A stretch of 64,000 bases of DNA from Lobosporangium transversale (lineage: Eukaryota; Mortierellomycota; Mortierellomycetes; Mortierellales; Mortierellaceae), in contig NW_019029027.1 in assembly GCF_002105155.1 (NCBI RefSeq), positions 186,001 to 250,000 of the forward strand. Direction: 5' to 3'. Numbering within the stretch: position 1 is the first letter of the stretch; each line of letters starts with the position of its first letter. The position numbers and the translations under genes were made by a program. This document shows, one piece after another, positions 12,632 through 24,500 of the stretch. The notes below the pieces were generated by a model. The model did not search any database. It had not been told where the DNA came from and was given only the letters and a program-made list of their open reading frames with translations.

Positions 12632-14448
12632 TCAGCCTTTTCTAAAGTCAAAAGAAGGCCGCATCCAATCCTTGCGTATATTCCCTTCCCGCTCTATGAT
12701 GTTTGTTGGTACAATATTCGTCAAAGGCAGGGTGTCCTCCGCATTGACTTTTTCACTCATCTCCTCGAGAATTTCCTTAATGATAAGCAAATAGAAATAT
12801 TAGTTCTCTCAGTGATACAATGACTGTAGCTAACATAAACCTGACAAATCAATGAAATACATACCCGTGCTTTTAGTAAGATATTTAGACCCTCCTCAAT
12901 GTATCGGAAAGTCGTGTTGTCTCTTGGAAAAGTAAACTTCCCTATTTCCTTTACAATATAGAGGGCTTCATACTCCAAACTAAGCACGAAGAATTCCATC
13001 ATGCCCTCTGAAGTCGTAAAGACGGTGTGTTTTATTGCTATTAGTAAATGTGCATGGAGAATCAAGATATAACATCAGGCTTTAAAGATTTTAAACTCTT
13101 ACCTTGCACTAGAAGCCCAAGAACTTTGGGTTTCGCCACGCCATTGACGAGGAGCAAATCTAGTGCAAGCTTCTGTAGGTGAAATAGCTTTCTTCTATCA
13201 CTCTTCAGAAGGGCGAGAGAAGAGTTGTCACGTTTGCCTTCAGACACCATGGTGACCAGCCCTTTAACTGACCATTGCTCGTCCGGGAAAAGGGTCTGTG
13301 TGTAATAGGAAGGAACGGGCATCTTCATTCCTCTAAGGTACAACAAGGAGAACTTTGTTCAGGGACTGACAATTTAATACAGCAAAAATCAGGTTGATTT
13401 GACGAAAAAAAGACTTACGCCTGTGAACTGGACTCTGGATGCACATCACCGAAAACCGCACGTAAAATCGGATTTACAATGCAGTCAAAGAGGCTTTGCT
13501 CCGTCTTCGGCGATTCTTTCCAGAGAGTATTGTTGCCAGACAGATTTGCGAAAATTTTACGTAGTCTTCGGTCCACTTTCGGGTGATCTTGGTGGATACC
13601 GAAGCAAAGCTCTTCGAAATCCTTTTGAGAGGAGTTGGCGGCTTTCTCTGCAAATGATTCTATAAATGCAGAGTCTGCTTCCTCGAGCATCGCCTTGACT
13701 TCAACCGCAAACATTTTCTCGACGCTTGAAGGCAAAGCTTCATCATTGTACATCTCCAGCAAAAATTCTTTTGTGAAGATGTAGTTCAAGGCACTGGATA
13801 ACAATGCAAGATAAAGCATGCCTCAGTATTAGGATTATTAGCACAACGTCAAGGAAAGAATATAAAAAAAACAGTTTCCACTTACGAGGTCTGCCAGACG
13901 GTCGCCGAATTTTGTAGCTCTTCCACAAAGTTTCGCCTGTATTCGATGATACGTGACGAAATATTATTGCCACTTTCCGTCCAGGTGTCCTCCGTATGAA
14001 GGGAGCCCTCCTTCATTCCCTCACCCTCCATATCGGTGGCAGGGCTTGTTCGCCCATGCTTTGGAGACTCCTCGTGGTCTTTGGCGGCCCTCTACTTATT
14101 AAAGTGTGCAACTATTTCAGCGCAAACAAATGGTAAAAAAAAAAGAAAAAAAAGAAAAATAAAAAATACCTTTCTGATCGACCTTTTCCACACTCTGTTG
14201 TTTTCAGAGTAGCGGTTCCTTTCAGCTCTGTCCAACAAAAGGTTCTTCATCATTTCCTTTTGAGCGGCATACTCGGTGTAAGAAACCGTAGGTCGTATGA
14301 ATCTCTTGTAGACCGTAGCCCATCTTTTTCTGTCGTCATACTCTAAACCATGAGTACTCCTGGCCCACAGTATAAAGCTGGTAATGCTCAGAGCTGCTGG
14401 TTCAGAATCGATGAACTCGATAACAGTGTTGAGGGTGGGATCTGTCAT
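12632..14448 (-). CDS. Transposon accessory protein, unknown function
   Basis: Six exons keep frame (14448-14170, 14091-13886, 13793-13419, 13332-13103, 13037-12865, 12775-12632), giving 468 residues. I do not recognise a named domain. The N-terminal third is charged. The C-terminal half (DRRKLFHLQKLALDLLL and onward to LEYEALYIVKEIGKF) is helical and resembles uncharacterised, expanded protein families of early-diverging fungi; that resemblance is an impression, not a search result. The start is the ATG at 14448, about 100 bp downstream of the transposase stop on the same strand. The stop lies 25 bp from the left inverted repeat, so the gene fills the rest of the element body. Position and orientation suggest a helper for transposition or a passenger. 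It could also be a captured host gene. Confidence 0.7.
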
Positions 14449-14551
14449 TATAGGGATGGAGAGTTTAGAGAAAAATGAAAAATACTGCTATGCTTGATGT
14501 CCTTTTATTCAAAAAGCACTTTTTCGTCCCGCCTCTTGCACTACATTGTTT

Positions 14552-16310
14552 TTACTCAGCCCCTTCGATATCTTCATCGTCTTCATCGTCCTCATCACCA
14601 ATTGGTTCAATCAAAACACCATTCCGACTATCAATGGTGTTGGCAATAAGTGGTTGAAGGTGACGATCGAACGCTCCCTCAGAAACATCAATTGCCTGAA
14701 GATTACAGAGTAAATCTTCTTCACTCTGTGCCACCGGATCAGCTGCAAAAGACTCAGTTGGCTGGATGGCACGCTCGTTCATATATCTATTGCCCCAGTC
14801 GATAGTTTTTTTCCATGCAGCAATGAAAACTTTATTGGGAAGGCTCATGAAGAACTTCTCCAGCATCATAGTGAGAGTTTCGGCAGTCATCAATCCATGT
14901 GTGTTGTATGCCACCATATTCTTAATGACCCCCCAAATAATCTCGATGGGCTGAAGCTCGCAATGGTAAGGTGGGGTCTTCATGATCCAATGGCCACCAT
15001 TTTCAGATGCGATATCCCGAACAGTGTACCTCGGTTGATGCTCGATCGTTTTGAGATACTCAAGAAGCTCCCGCTTTGTTGGCTCAATGCCATCCCCTCG
15101 CGTACTTGACGGTATTTCTATTTCATGAGATCTCAGCCAATTTATAATCTCAGCCTTGCGGTTAAGGCTGGTTGGTTTTTTGTCCGGTGAATGGAAATGG
15201 TATTTAGCACCATCCATATGAATGATGCTAGATCTGAACCCCATCTCCACAAGGGTCTTACAAAGCTTCTCGAATAAAGCTTCGAACAACTGATGATTGA
15301 AATATCCATGATAGTCGTGGTCTGCAAAGATATTTCTATTGTCCCGCATATCGTCCCTTGACTGGTTTTGCTGAGCCGTCCTTACTTGGAGGGGTGCCTT
15401 CCCATGCGCTGGCCAAATGTGAACGCTGTCGTTCACGAATTTCCCAACCGTTTCCCCTTTATCCTCATCGTAATAAACTACAAATGCAGCAAACATTACG
15501 AGTAGTGGTTGGCGGGATGGTTCCTGCACAGGGTCGCCTCCGCGCTCAACCCATCGGTTTGCTGAGGAATGGTTGATATGGCAATAGCTCTCGTCAAGAA
15601 AAACTTCAGGCCGTATCGGTACTACCTTACCTTCGACCACTTTGAGATTAGAAAGGCGTTCGGTCAGGTACTTGTACCGATACTGCACGATCTGTGGAGA
15701 ATTGTGCATGATGGATTTCCTTACCCATCTCTTTCACCTTTCCACCACGTCCGACTCCCTTACAAGGCTTTCTCAAAATTCCGCTCTCGGCCCAATTTAT
15801 CGAAGCTCTGCACGAGCGGAGATTTATACCTGAAAGCCCAGACAATTGAGCGTTCCAGCCCGAGCCAAATGCGTCTTTTAACCACTTGTGGACTCCTTCA
15901 GGAGCTGCCTTCAAGCGAGAATATATTCTGGCAAGTAGAAGGTATTCCTCATTTGTCACGGCCTGTTTTCCACGAGACGGCAAGAGGGTGCTGCTTTCTT
16001 GCGATCCTGGATCAGCAGAATCTACAAATGGATTCTCATCATCAAAGAATGGGTCTGACTGGATGAATGACTGGCGCTCGAAATCGAGGATAGGCCCTTG
16101 GTATCCAGGGGAAGACTCAAGCCCAATGTACTGATGTGCTGGGGAAGGCCAGTGAGGCGATTCTCGAACATTGAGACTCCTGTAGCATTCTGTTTGTGCT
16201 CCCCTGTACCGATCTGTGGGTGAATTGGGTGGGCTAAAGTGATAGCGATGCGATCTGCTGTACCGATCGCTGGATGAATTGGATGAGTGGAAGGGATAAA
16301 TACGAGTCAT
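14552..16310 (-). CDS. DDE transposase, Tc1/mariner-like fold
   Basis: Exon 1 is 16310-15738 and exon 2 is 15691-14552, joined by a 46-bp intron (AAG/GTGAAA to CAG/ATC), giving about 570 residues. The donor is the least certain call: another GT at 15724 exists but breaks frame. The catalytic region has a first Asp in FLDESYCH, a second in HMDGAKYH, and Glu in CELQPIEIIWGVIKN, the pattern of DDE endonucleases of the IS630/Tc1/mariner superfamily. I count 89 residues between the second Asp and the Glu, far more than the classic 34. The N-terminal exon is Ser/Arg/Tyr-rich, with a helical segment that may bind DNA. The C-terminal tail is strongly acidic. The gene starts 235 bp inside the right repeat. 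No stop or frameshift interrupts it. Confidence 0.87.
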
Positions 16311-16544
16311 GTTTAAGAAAATAAGAGGCGAGAAGATGAAGAAAAAGAAAAGAAAATAGCAAAAGCGTACTTTAAAGCGTTCCTTAGAATGTTTTAAAAC
16401 CCGACAGTGGTTGATGAAAGAGAGTGGTCAACAGAGTTGGTTAAAATCTCTCTCGACGAAAAAGCGAGGAATATTAACATGTAAAATTACTGAAACTTTA
16501 TAAGATGTGCATATGTTTTATTTATTGATAAGAATGATATGAGC

Positions 16545-18081
16545 GCTATTGTCTGAGATGTTCACTACTGCATCTTGAGTCATGATATGATTTGGCCAGC
16601 GACTTGTTCCTATGTCTATCACTGATCTTCCTGGCTGTGATGAGGATCACTGGATATAAATTGCTTGCGCAGAGGGCCGCTTGTTACTGCAGATGTACGA
16701 TTCTAAGGGTCCCATATCTTACAAAGTAAATTAGCCATTAAAATCCAGTAGCAACTCGATATGGATATTGGAAGATGCACACATGCATGGTCATACAGCT
16801 GTAGGATGGCACTTCAATACCTCTGTACTTGAGGATATACGACTTCTCGCTTAAGTCTTGAAACAAACAACGACTGGAAGAAAACATGGTATAGTCCCAC
16901 GTGCATCGATGCGCGCTTTCAAAATAAATAAGAGAAAAAAAGAAAAAGAAGAAAAGAAAAAGAACAACAAAGCGTCCTACAATAGCCACGTCTGTGAGGT
17001 AAGGATTCCTACAATGAATACAGGAGTATTCAAGTGTGAAGAATGACGACTTTACAAAAAGCGTCCTACAATAGCCACGACTGTGAGGTAAGGACTCCTA
17101 CATTGAATACAGGAGTATTCAATGTAAAGAATGACGACTTTGTTGCTGAACTCAAGCCCGAAGAGAAAAAAGAAAAAAAGAAAAAAAGAAAAAAAGAAAA
17201 AAAAAAAAAGAAAAAGTACAACAGCAAAGCGTCCTACAATAGCCACGTCTGTGAGGTAAGGATTCCTACAATGAATACAGGAGTATTCAAGTGTGAAGAA
17301 TGACGACTTTACAAAAAGCGTCCTACAATAGCCACGACTGTGAGGTAAGGACTCCTACATTGAATACAGAAGTATTCAATGTAAAGAATGACGACTTTGC
17401 TGTTAACCCAAGCTGGACAAAGAAAGAGAAAAGAAAAAAAAAAGAAAAGAGAAAGCAGCAAAGCACGCGTAGCATACACAGCCTTTCTCATCCCAGATTG
17501 AGACTCGAGCGCTGAATCCTACGACTTTGCCGCTAACCCAAGCTGGACGAAGAAAAGAAAAAAAAAAAGAAAAGAAAACGGAAAGCGCTCCTGCATGCAA
17601 CGACCGGGTCTGATATGTAGGCTGCTGAAAAGAGATGACATGATTCACATCTAGCTAAAAGCTTGCTTATGCCCAATTGGGACTAAATATAATGGGTGAT
17701 TAGTCTGTGCAAATAAAGACTCATCAACCATAATATTTATCGACGTTTACCTATGCTTCACTTGAGGAGAGAGGCGTGGAGGCTCCATGATGAGTGTAGA
17801 TTTGAAGAGTGGAAGAAAGATGAAAAAATGATGTGTCAGCTGGCTAATATGTTTTGTATTGCGTAAGAGTGGCTTTAATCAGGTGATACCAGACCTGCAA
17901 GTAGAGAATGGAAGCCGTGCAAATAGCGAACCCATAGAGGGACAGTCCATTTCGATTGCCGACAAGGGAGCCTACAAATTTTTTTGTATTCAATTACAAT
18001 TCAATTATTTTCTCATTTCTGACCTCCAATTCAATCAATATATTTTTACAATATGTGCATGACCAAATGACGAGGACTATA
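16545..18081 (-). repeat. Right terminal inverted repeat of the transposon (1537 bp)
   Basis: This is the reverse complement of 11071-12607. It carries the mirror set of palindromic modules at about 16965-17398 and the same pyrimidine tracts, here as purines on the plus strand. It ends in ggactata, directly followed by a TA run. Confidence 0.92.
16965..17398 (-). repeat. Subterminal modules with palindromes, right end
   Basis: These are the four mirrored copies of the about 88-bp module described in the left repeat, at about 17398-17311, 17310-17222, 17141-17054 and 17053-16965. Spacing and palindromes are preserved. Confidence 0.8.
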
Positions 18082-19171
18082 TATATATATTAAGGCCTGA
18101 TGGCCGCGCATGTTGGGTTCATTCTCAGCTGCAAACTTATTTTCACGAGGCATCTCACATCTATGATAGATGTCCAACAAAGGCAAAACACAGTTTTACC
18201 AGAAAAAGGTAAAAAAAATAAAAAAGGTAACCTAACCCCCCATCTATTGGAATTCCCAGGAGGGAGAAAGCTTACACTTGAGAAAGGGGAGGCGAAGTTT
18301 TCAAGCGACCATGTAGGGAAAATAGAAAAATGACATCTGTGTTGTCAAAAATCAAAAATAGATACCAATGAAGGGGTAAGAGATCTCAAACTAGGTCAGA
18401 ATTATGCGTGTTGGCTAAAATGACAGAAAAAGGAAAACGTCGACATGATGTCTCGACAACAACCTTCATTAAAGACCTCTTCCATTTAACCGCCCACTGC
18501 GAAAAGGAGACAATAACATTTATTGGTTGCATCTCATTACAAAGCAAACGGGTATTGTGCACAACAGAGGAAGAGCTCTGCGCAAATGCATGGTCTTTTT
18601 TTTTTTTCTTGTGAACCCTGGGTAAACAATACAACAATACACGCAATGCACGCAATGCAACGCATCGCACGAAAAAAAAAAAAAAAAAAAAAAAGTCCGT
18701 CGGAGTTTCTAAAGATTTCCATCGTCATCGCACAAATACAATAAACAAACTGAGTAAAAAAACGAATAGACCTTGTATTTAGTCTGTTCGGCATTACATA
18801 TCACCCATCACTCAAAGAGCACTTTTCAACGACGATGACATGTAATCCAACCAATACTCATTGCCCGCGCTTTTTTTTCTTCTTCTTCACTTATTGTCGT
18901 TTTTCCTCCCTTTTCTCTTCTTTTCTTCACTTTTACTCGTCTTTGTGTTTTCCTTGCTTGCCTGGAAAACAGGCTTCTTTCATGCATTCCTCTCCACTTG
19001 GTTCCACTATTACTGCTTTCACCGCCAACATCATTCCTAACCAGTAACCAAATACATCTTTCTTTTTACAAATTTACTATCGCCGTGAACAACTACAAAA
19101 CAACACGTCGACAGATTGAAAAGAGAATATTTAATACGCTATAATAATTCTTTACACAATTAATCATAATT
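18082..19171. other. Spacer between transposon and AUR1
   Basis: The region starts with a TA run and contains an A-run at about 18671-18694. Open frames are under 100 codons and lack family resemblance. The last few hundred bases are pyrimidine-rich and probably hold the AUR1 promoter and leader. Confidence 0.5.
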
Positions 19172-21104
19172 ATGTTGTCCATCACCAACGTTAATCTGCG
19201 ATATCGCAGGGTCGTCGTTGCCACCAAGGCAGCTATCACATCAACAATTCGCCCACTTCAAAAGCACCACTACACCCTCTACGATCTTCAATATGTCTTT
19301 CTCTTTGCGCTCTTCAGCTTCTGCTATTACATCATGGAGAAGCCGATCTGGTTCAAGCTGCCCATTGCACTTGGCGCTATTGGTCTATTGATCCCTCAAA
19401 AGACCCGTCAGTTTATGCTTCCGTTCCTTGCCATTGCTGCTTGGCTGGTGTTATTCTATTGTTGTCGTTATATCCCTGCAGAGTGGAGACCCCATATTTT
19501 TACATCTGTCCTTCCTACTCTTGAAAATATTCTTTATGGTGGTAACATCTCTGAACTTCTTGCCCAATCCACGTCCCCTGCAAAAGATCTTCTGGCGTGG
19601 ATGCCCTATGGAGTGCTACACTTTGCACTACCATTCATCACAGCGGCATTGATTGCATACTTTGGTCCCAAGGGCACTCTTCCCGTCTTTGCTCGTACCT
19701 TTGGTTACATGAATTTAGCAGGTGTTCTCACGCAACTGTTCTTTCCCTGTGCTCCACCATGTAAGCTTTGCTGATGTTCATGAGAATGCTTGCAGCACAC
19801 TTGAAAAAATTTAAGGCATCTATTTTAACATTTTAGTTTCCTCTTTGGTTTTTTATCATAACGTCGGTTGATCAGGGTACGAAACCAATTATGGTGCATT
19901 GGAGCCTGCAACCTATTCTATGCCCGGTAGTCCCGGTGGGCTTGCTCGTGTCGATGAGATTTTGGGACTAAATATGTACAAATCCACCTTCACGGCATCA
20001 CCTTTAGTATTTGGCGCATTCCCTTCATTACACTCTGCCTGTGCCTGGCAGCTTGCTTTCTTCCTTGTCTTTATCTTTGGTCCCCGCTCTGTGCCATTCG
20101 TGGTCGGATACGTCTTTTGGATATGGTGGGCAACCATGTACCTTGGTCATCATTACGTTGTTGACTTGGTTGGAGGCGCTGGATATGCTGTCGTCGCCTT
20201 CTGGATTGGCTCTTTTTTCTTGCCTTCAGTCCTTCCTCAACATCACAACGCCAAGGCTGCATACGTCATTCATGATTTGGGCGATGCAATGAGCCACCAG
20301 GAAAAACAATTACTTTTTAATGCGGCTCATGATGACTTTGCTGAGAACGCCACATGGGTTCAGGATGATGACGGCAATGGTGACATTGAGGAAATGGCCA
20401 AAGTGGTCGTGGTCTCTGTCGAACCTGAGATGGAGGAATGCAATCTAATTCAGTCTTCATCCGCACCATCCTCACCCACGGTTGGATCTGCTCCCAGGAA
20501 GAATAGTCAGTATCGTCAGAGCTGGAACGGTTGGCAAGGATATGAGTCTTGGATGGAAGTCCTTGCCACTATCAACTCTCCACGTGCCTCTCCTCGCACT
20601 TCGCCCACATCCACCCCTCGCCACTCTATTACTCATGTTCACGGATATAATAGTCGCTCCCGTCTCAGCCGCGAGTCAACCCATTCAACCGGATCTGTTA
20701 CTACTCTTGATCTAGACAAGGAGGTAAATGTGGCCATGGTTCAAGGCTCTTCGTCATCGAAGCGTGATTCGTTCCTGAATATGGCTTCTATTCCCTCACC
20801 GCTAGCAGCAATCGAAGAGGATGCTGTTAGCAGTTTAAATGCAATTAATGTGGCCACGGGTCGATCTCGGCCCAGTCGTTTGATTCTGGAACACGGCCAA
20901 AATACCCTTTACTCTGGATCAATGCCCAATAGCCCTGCAATGGTTGTTGCCGAATCAAATGCCGAATCAAATGCCGAATCGAGCCAATCAAGCCAATCGA
21001 GTCATTCAAGTCAATCAACCAGCTCATCCAGACCTATATCTCCTCGATCATTTGTTGCTGATAGTTCTTCGCTTGCTCTTGGCAAGCGCTATAAGGATGA
21101 ATAA
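19172..21104 (+). CDS. AUR1: Inositol phosphorylceramide synthase, catalytic subunit
   Basis: This enzyme transfers phosphoinositol from phosphatidylinositol to ceramide in the Golgi. It is essential in yeast and is the target of aureobasidin A. Two exons (19172-19760, 19876-21104) give 605 residues; the Trp codon at the junction is split. About six to eight membrane helices occupy residues 45-325. The PAP2-type motifs are clear: GAFPSLHSACAW with H249, then GHHYVVDLVGG with H289 and D293, matching the H/H/D triad of yeast Aur1. The tail after about residue 330 is long, Ser/Thr/Pro-rich and presumably cytosolic. It includes a short tandem repeat (AESN units near 20953-20990) and stretches of Ser-Gln-Ser. 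Yeast Aur1 is about 400 residues, so this tail is an extension. Confidence 0.95.
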
Positions 21105-21512
21105 GTCGATGGTTGCCTCTTTTCTTTCTGTCACTCTCTCTTACCTGTATCATATATCTACTCTCATTTTCTTCTGCCGCAGTTCTTTTAAGCATGTAAA
21201 CATAACTAATAGTCAAATTATAATAATAATAATAAACAGTTCTGCTGGGACCTCCATTTGTTCTGCGCAATATGTTTGTCAGAAGGGTGGCGAAGCATTA
21301 AAAAACCAAGCCTTTTTTTAAGTTCCACCAGTCACACATTCACATTTATATACACCCAATTTCTTTTTTCATTTTTTTTTTTTCACTTTCCCCTTCGCAA
21401 CCACAAGTAATCACACGCTTAGTCACTCCATATTCACTCATTAATTTATAAGCACACATACTCTTTCTCCCTCTTTCTTCTCTCTTCTGCATTCTACGGG
21501 GTGGTAGGCGAA
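21105..21512. promoter_or_regulatory. Spacer between AUR1 and the PARP-Deltex gene
   Basis: This is a 408-bp tandem-gene spacer. Its left half is AT-rich, with aataataataa at about 21222-21234 as a possible 3'-end signal for AUR1. Its right half is pyrimidine-rich (tttctccctctttcttctctc at about 21463-21483), a common fungal promoter feature. No gene is seen. Confidence 0.45.
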
Positions 21513-24500
21513 ATGCAGCCTCTTGTGTATACGAATCAAGACGAACTATCGGACCACTTCCGGAAATTTTTTGAAGACTGTCCGCTCGACCTCGAAAAGA
21601 ATGCTATTCCGTTTGAAAGGACTTCTGATACGGCTCACTTTAAATCTGTTCTGACAGTGCCTCAGACTGCAACGCAGTTCAACACCCCACCAGCTGCTAC
21701 TACTATACCTTCAAACCAGTCTGCCACCAATGCAGCCTTACTTCTTAATCTCGACCCCGGTACGGAAGAGGCCCTCTGCAGGACTATCGCTGGCGATTTT
21801 TACAGCCATACACGCAATCGACTCGAGTATGAAATCAAGTCTGTTCATCTTTTGCGAAACCCCCTTGTCTGGAGACGCTATCAAGCTGAGAAGCAACTCC
21901 GGAGGCAGTTAGCTGAACAAGATAGACTGGCCCGTACAAGGGCCCGATGCAACTCAAACAGTGATGAGAAAGATGATGTGGGCCCTACACAACTCTTCAG
22001 GGACGAAATATTGTATCACGGGACGCAACAGAGACGTATCCCCTCTATACTCCTCAATGGACTAGACCCACGGATGACTGTGCGAGCAATTTATGGCAAA
22101 GGCGTTTACTTCTCAGATTCGATCGAAAAGTGCATGCAGTATGTAGACAAGCAGACCAGTATGGATCAGGAATACTCGATTATCCTTTGCTGTGTCCTCT
22201 TGGGCAATGTCCTGGTTGAGCCATACGAAAGATCAAAACGAAACCTCACTCAGCAAACAATGTTCTTGCCAGAAGGCTATGACTCTGCTGTGGAGCAAGA
22301 TGTCTTCAAAGAATGGATTGTGTAAGTTTTCTTTCTTTCTTTCCTTCCTTCTTTTTTTTTTTTTTTTTTTTTTTTTGTTTTGTTTTGTCAATAAGCTAAT
22401 GCTTTTAATTACATTGTGCTCTATTTTAGTTTTGAAAAGTCACAGATTCTCCCACTCTGTGTTATTAACTTTACAGCATCCAACAATCCGGATAGTTTTT
22501 TCCGAATGACAGCGCATCAAGTCCTCTTCAATAACTCCAGTACATATCCTAGTGCCATCACGGACATTGCAAGGAGATGCACAGTGCCGACACCTACGGA
22601 TAACGGCCATCAACGGAGTCGAGATGAACTGAGCAAATCAGAACTTTGGAGAGCACCTGATTTTGCATTTAGAGCAATGTTGATTGGGATCTTTGACCTG
22701 CCAGGCAACCTCCCCACCACTCAAATACGGAACATTCACTTCGAACCCTCCAAAGAATGGGCCGTCCGCTTTATTGAGCCTTTATCAAATGAAGAAAAAT
22801 TCTTCTACATGAGCGATTCTAGTTACAACACGTTAATGGAGCTATTCAAAAATATTCAAGTACATATGGTACGCATGGAAAATAGAAAACAAGTAAACCG
22901 CGCACGCAGAACCATAGAAGAAAACCGCATAAATAGTCAGATTGACAATCTTCCTGATGGGCAAAAGTTGATCGAGACGATGGCCCTAGTAGGACCACAG
23001 CTCCATCGGATCCAAAGCGAGGGCAATACAATTACTCAGGAAATTGAACGAAACAAAAATCAACTGCTTGTTTCTGGGCGAGGGCATATCATACAAAGCC
23101 ATGAATTCCGGTTATTCATTCACCCATTGGAGCGAAAGCTTGAGGAGCTCAAGGCCATGCATAATGACCTGATGGCGCAGTTAGCACCATGGTCAAGAGA
23201 TGATTTGAATCGCGCCGAGCTTTTGCTCAAAGCAAAACAGGAGCTGCAAAAAGCGATAGACGGGGAGCTAGAGTGGGAGCAACGACAGCAGAAAGTGATT
23301 AGTGCTGAGAAGGCAAGGTCAAAGGCTCAAGGATTTTCATTGATCACAACTATCTCACTACAGCGCCTTGAATCGCATATTCGAAATGCTAAAGAGAGAC
23401 GCGAACTCTTAGAGAAGGGCAAGAGCTTCGAAATGAGCTTCCGCTTCACAGATGTCGAGATCGAGACTTCTTCATCTAAAGTTTGGCCTCAAATCGTAGC
23501 AGAAATGTTGCTACCAGTGGTGATGATGACTCATCTCAGTGACAATATCTTCGCACATTTAAATAACACCAGCAGGTGTTCGGAAAACCTTGAGATGAAT
23601 CGTGATAAGGAGGAAGCAAATGGTGGTCTTAGGGATGCTGGCGCTTGGTGGCATGCTGCTCCTCAGGCTCTTTTTCAGGAGCCAGCCGCAGCCTCGGTCT
23701 TCTGGCCGATTGATCCCCGTAGCAGGCTTACTAACCGCCGACTCATTCTATTGCAAGACTATGTTGAGTGGATGTTCATGGAGAAAGAGAACAGGACTCG
23801 AAAACGCGATAGACGCCTCAATCAAGGAACACCTTGGTCTAATAGCAGCTTAAACCCAACTGAAGAACTTTTACCCTCAGAACTACCGGGATTTATTCAA
23901 GCACAGTGGGATTTATTGGATCCAAGCATTCTTCATTCGATCCGGGGACTGTCAAGTCGGTTTGGGACTGTAGTATTTGACAGGAAGAAGCGACTAGAGG
24001 AATTAGCTCAAATGGGGAACGACCTGCTGAGTAACCTCTTTGTGGACGCAGAATACCATATGCTGATGGGGGATAGGCAATTATCTTCAGGTTCTTCCGG
24101 CACGCAGACATCGTCCACATTACCGCCTGTAGAATGTCCTATTTGCCAAGAGGCTCTTGAACTACCGGATCCTAATAGCTCATCATTACCAACAACAGCA
24201 GCACATGAAAAGGTTGTCAAGCTCAAAGGTTGTCGCCACTGTTTCCACGAGGAATGTATCAAGCAATGGTTCCAGTCCAAGGATGCGCAGCTGAAATGTC
24301 CCATGTGTAATACCTTATGTACAACAGAGGCCAAAGCAGGGGTAACTAAAAATGCCTTAGGTGGACGACCACAGAAGTTAGGGCCTAGTCCGGATGCTGT
24401 GATGGGTTATAGCTTTGATGTGCGTCTATGTTGTTACTTCATTTATATCATCATACCATCTCATGAAATTGAGGATCCGGAATACCCTAACAGGAGTGCA

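Larger units (their letters stand above)
11071..18081. mobile_element. Complete DNA transposon with 1.5-kb terminal inverted repeats
   Basis: The two ends are inverted copies of 1537 bp each (11071-12607 and 16545-18081), and the body between them (12608-16544) encodes a DDE transposase and a second spliced gene on the minus strand. The outermost bases read TATAGTCCTCG inward on both sides and sit in a TATA context, fitting insertion at a TA dinucleotide as in the IS630/Tc1/mariner group. The right flank is a short TA repeat (about 18080-18090). By eye I found only three mismatches between the repeats (11083/18069, 12453/16699 and about 12590). Near-identity of the ends and open transposase exons suggest a young, possibly active copy. 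Tc1-type ends are usually far shorter, so the end length is unusual. Confidence 0.9.
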
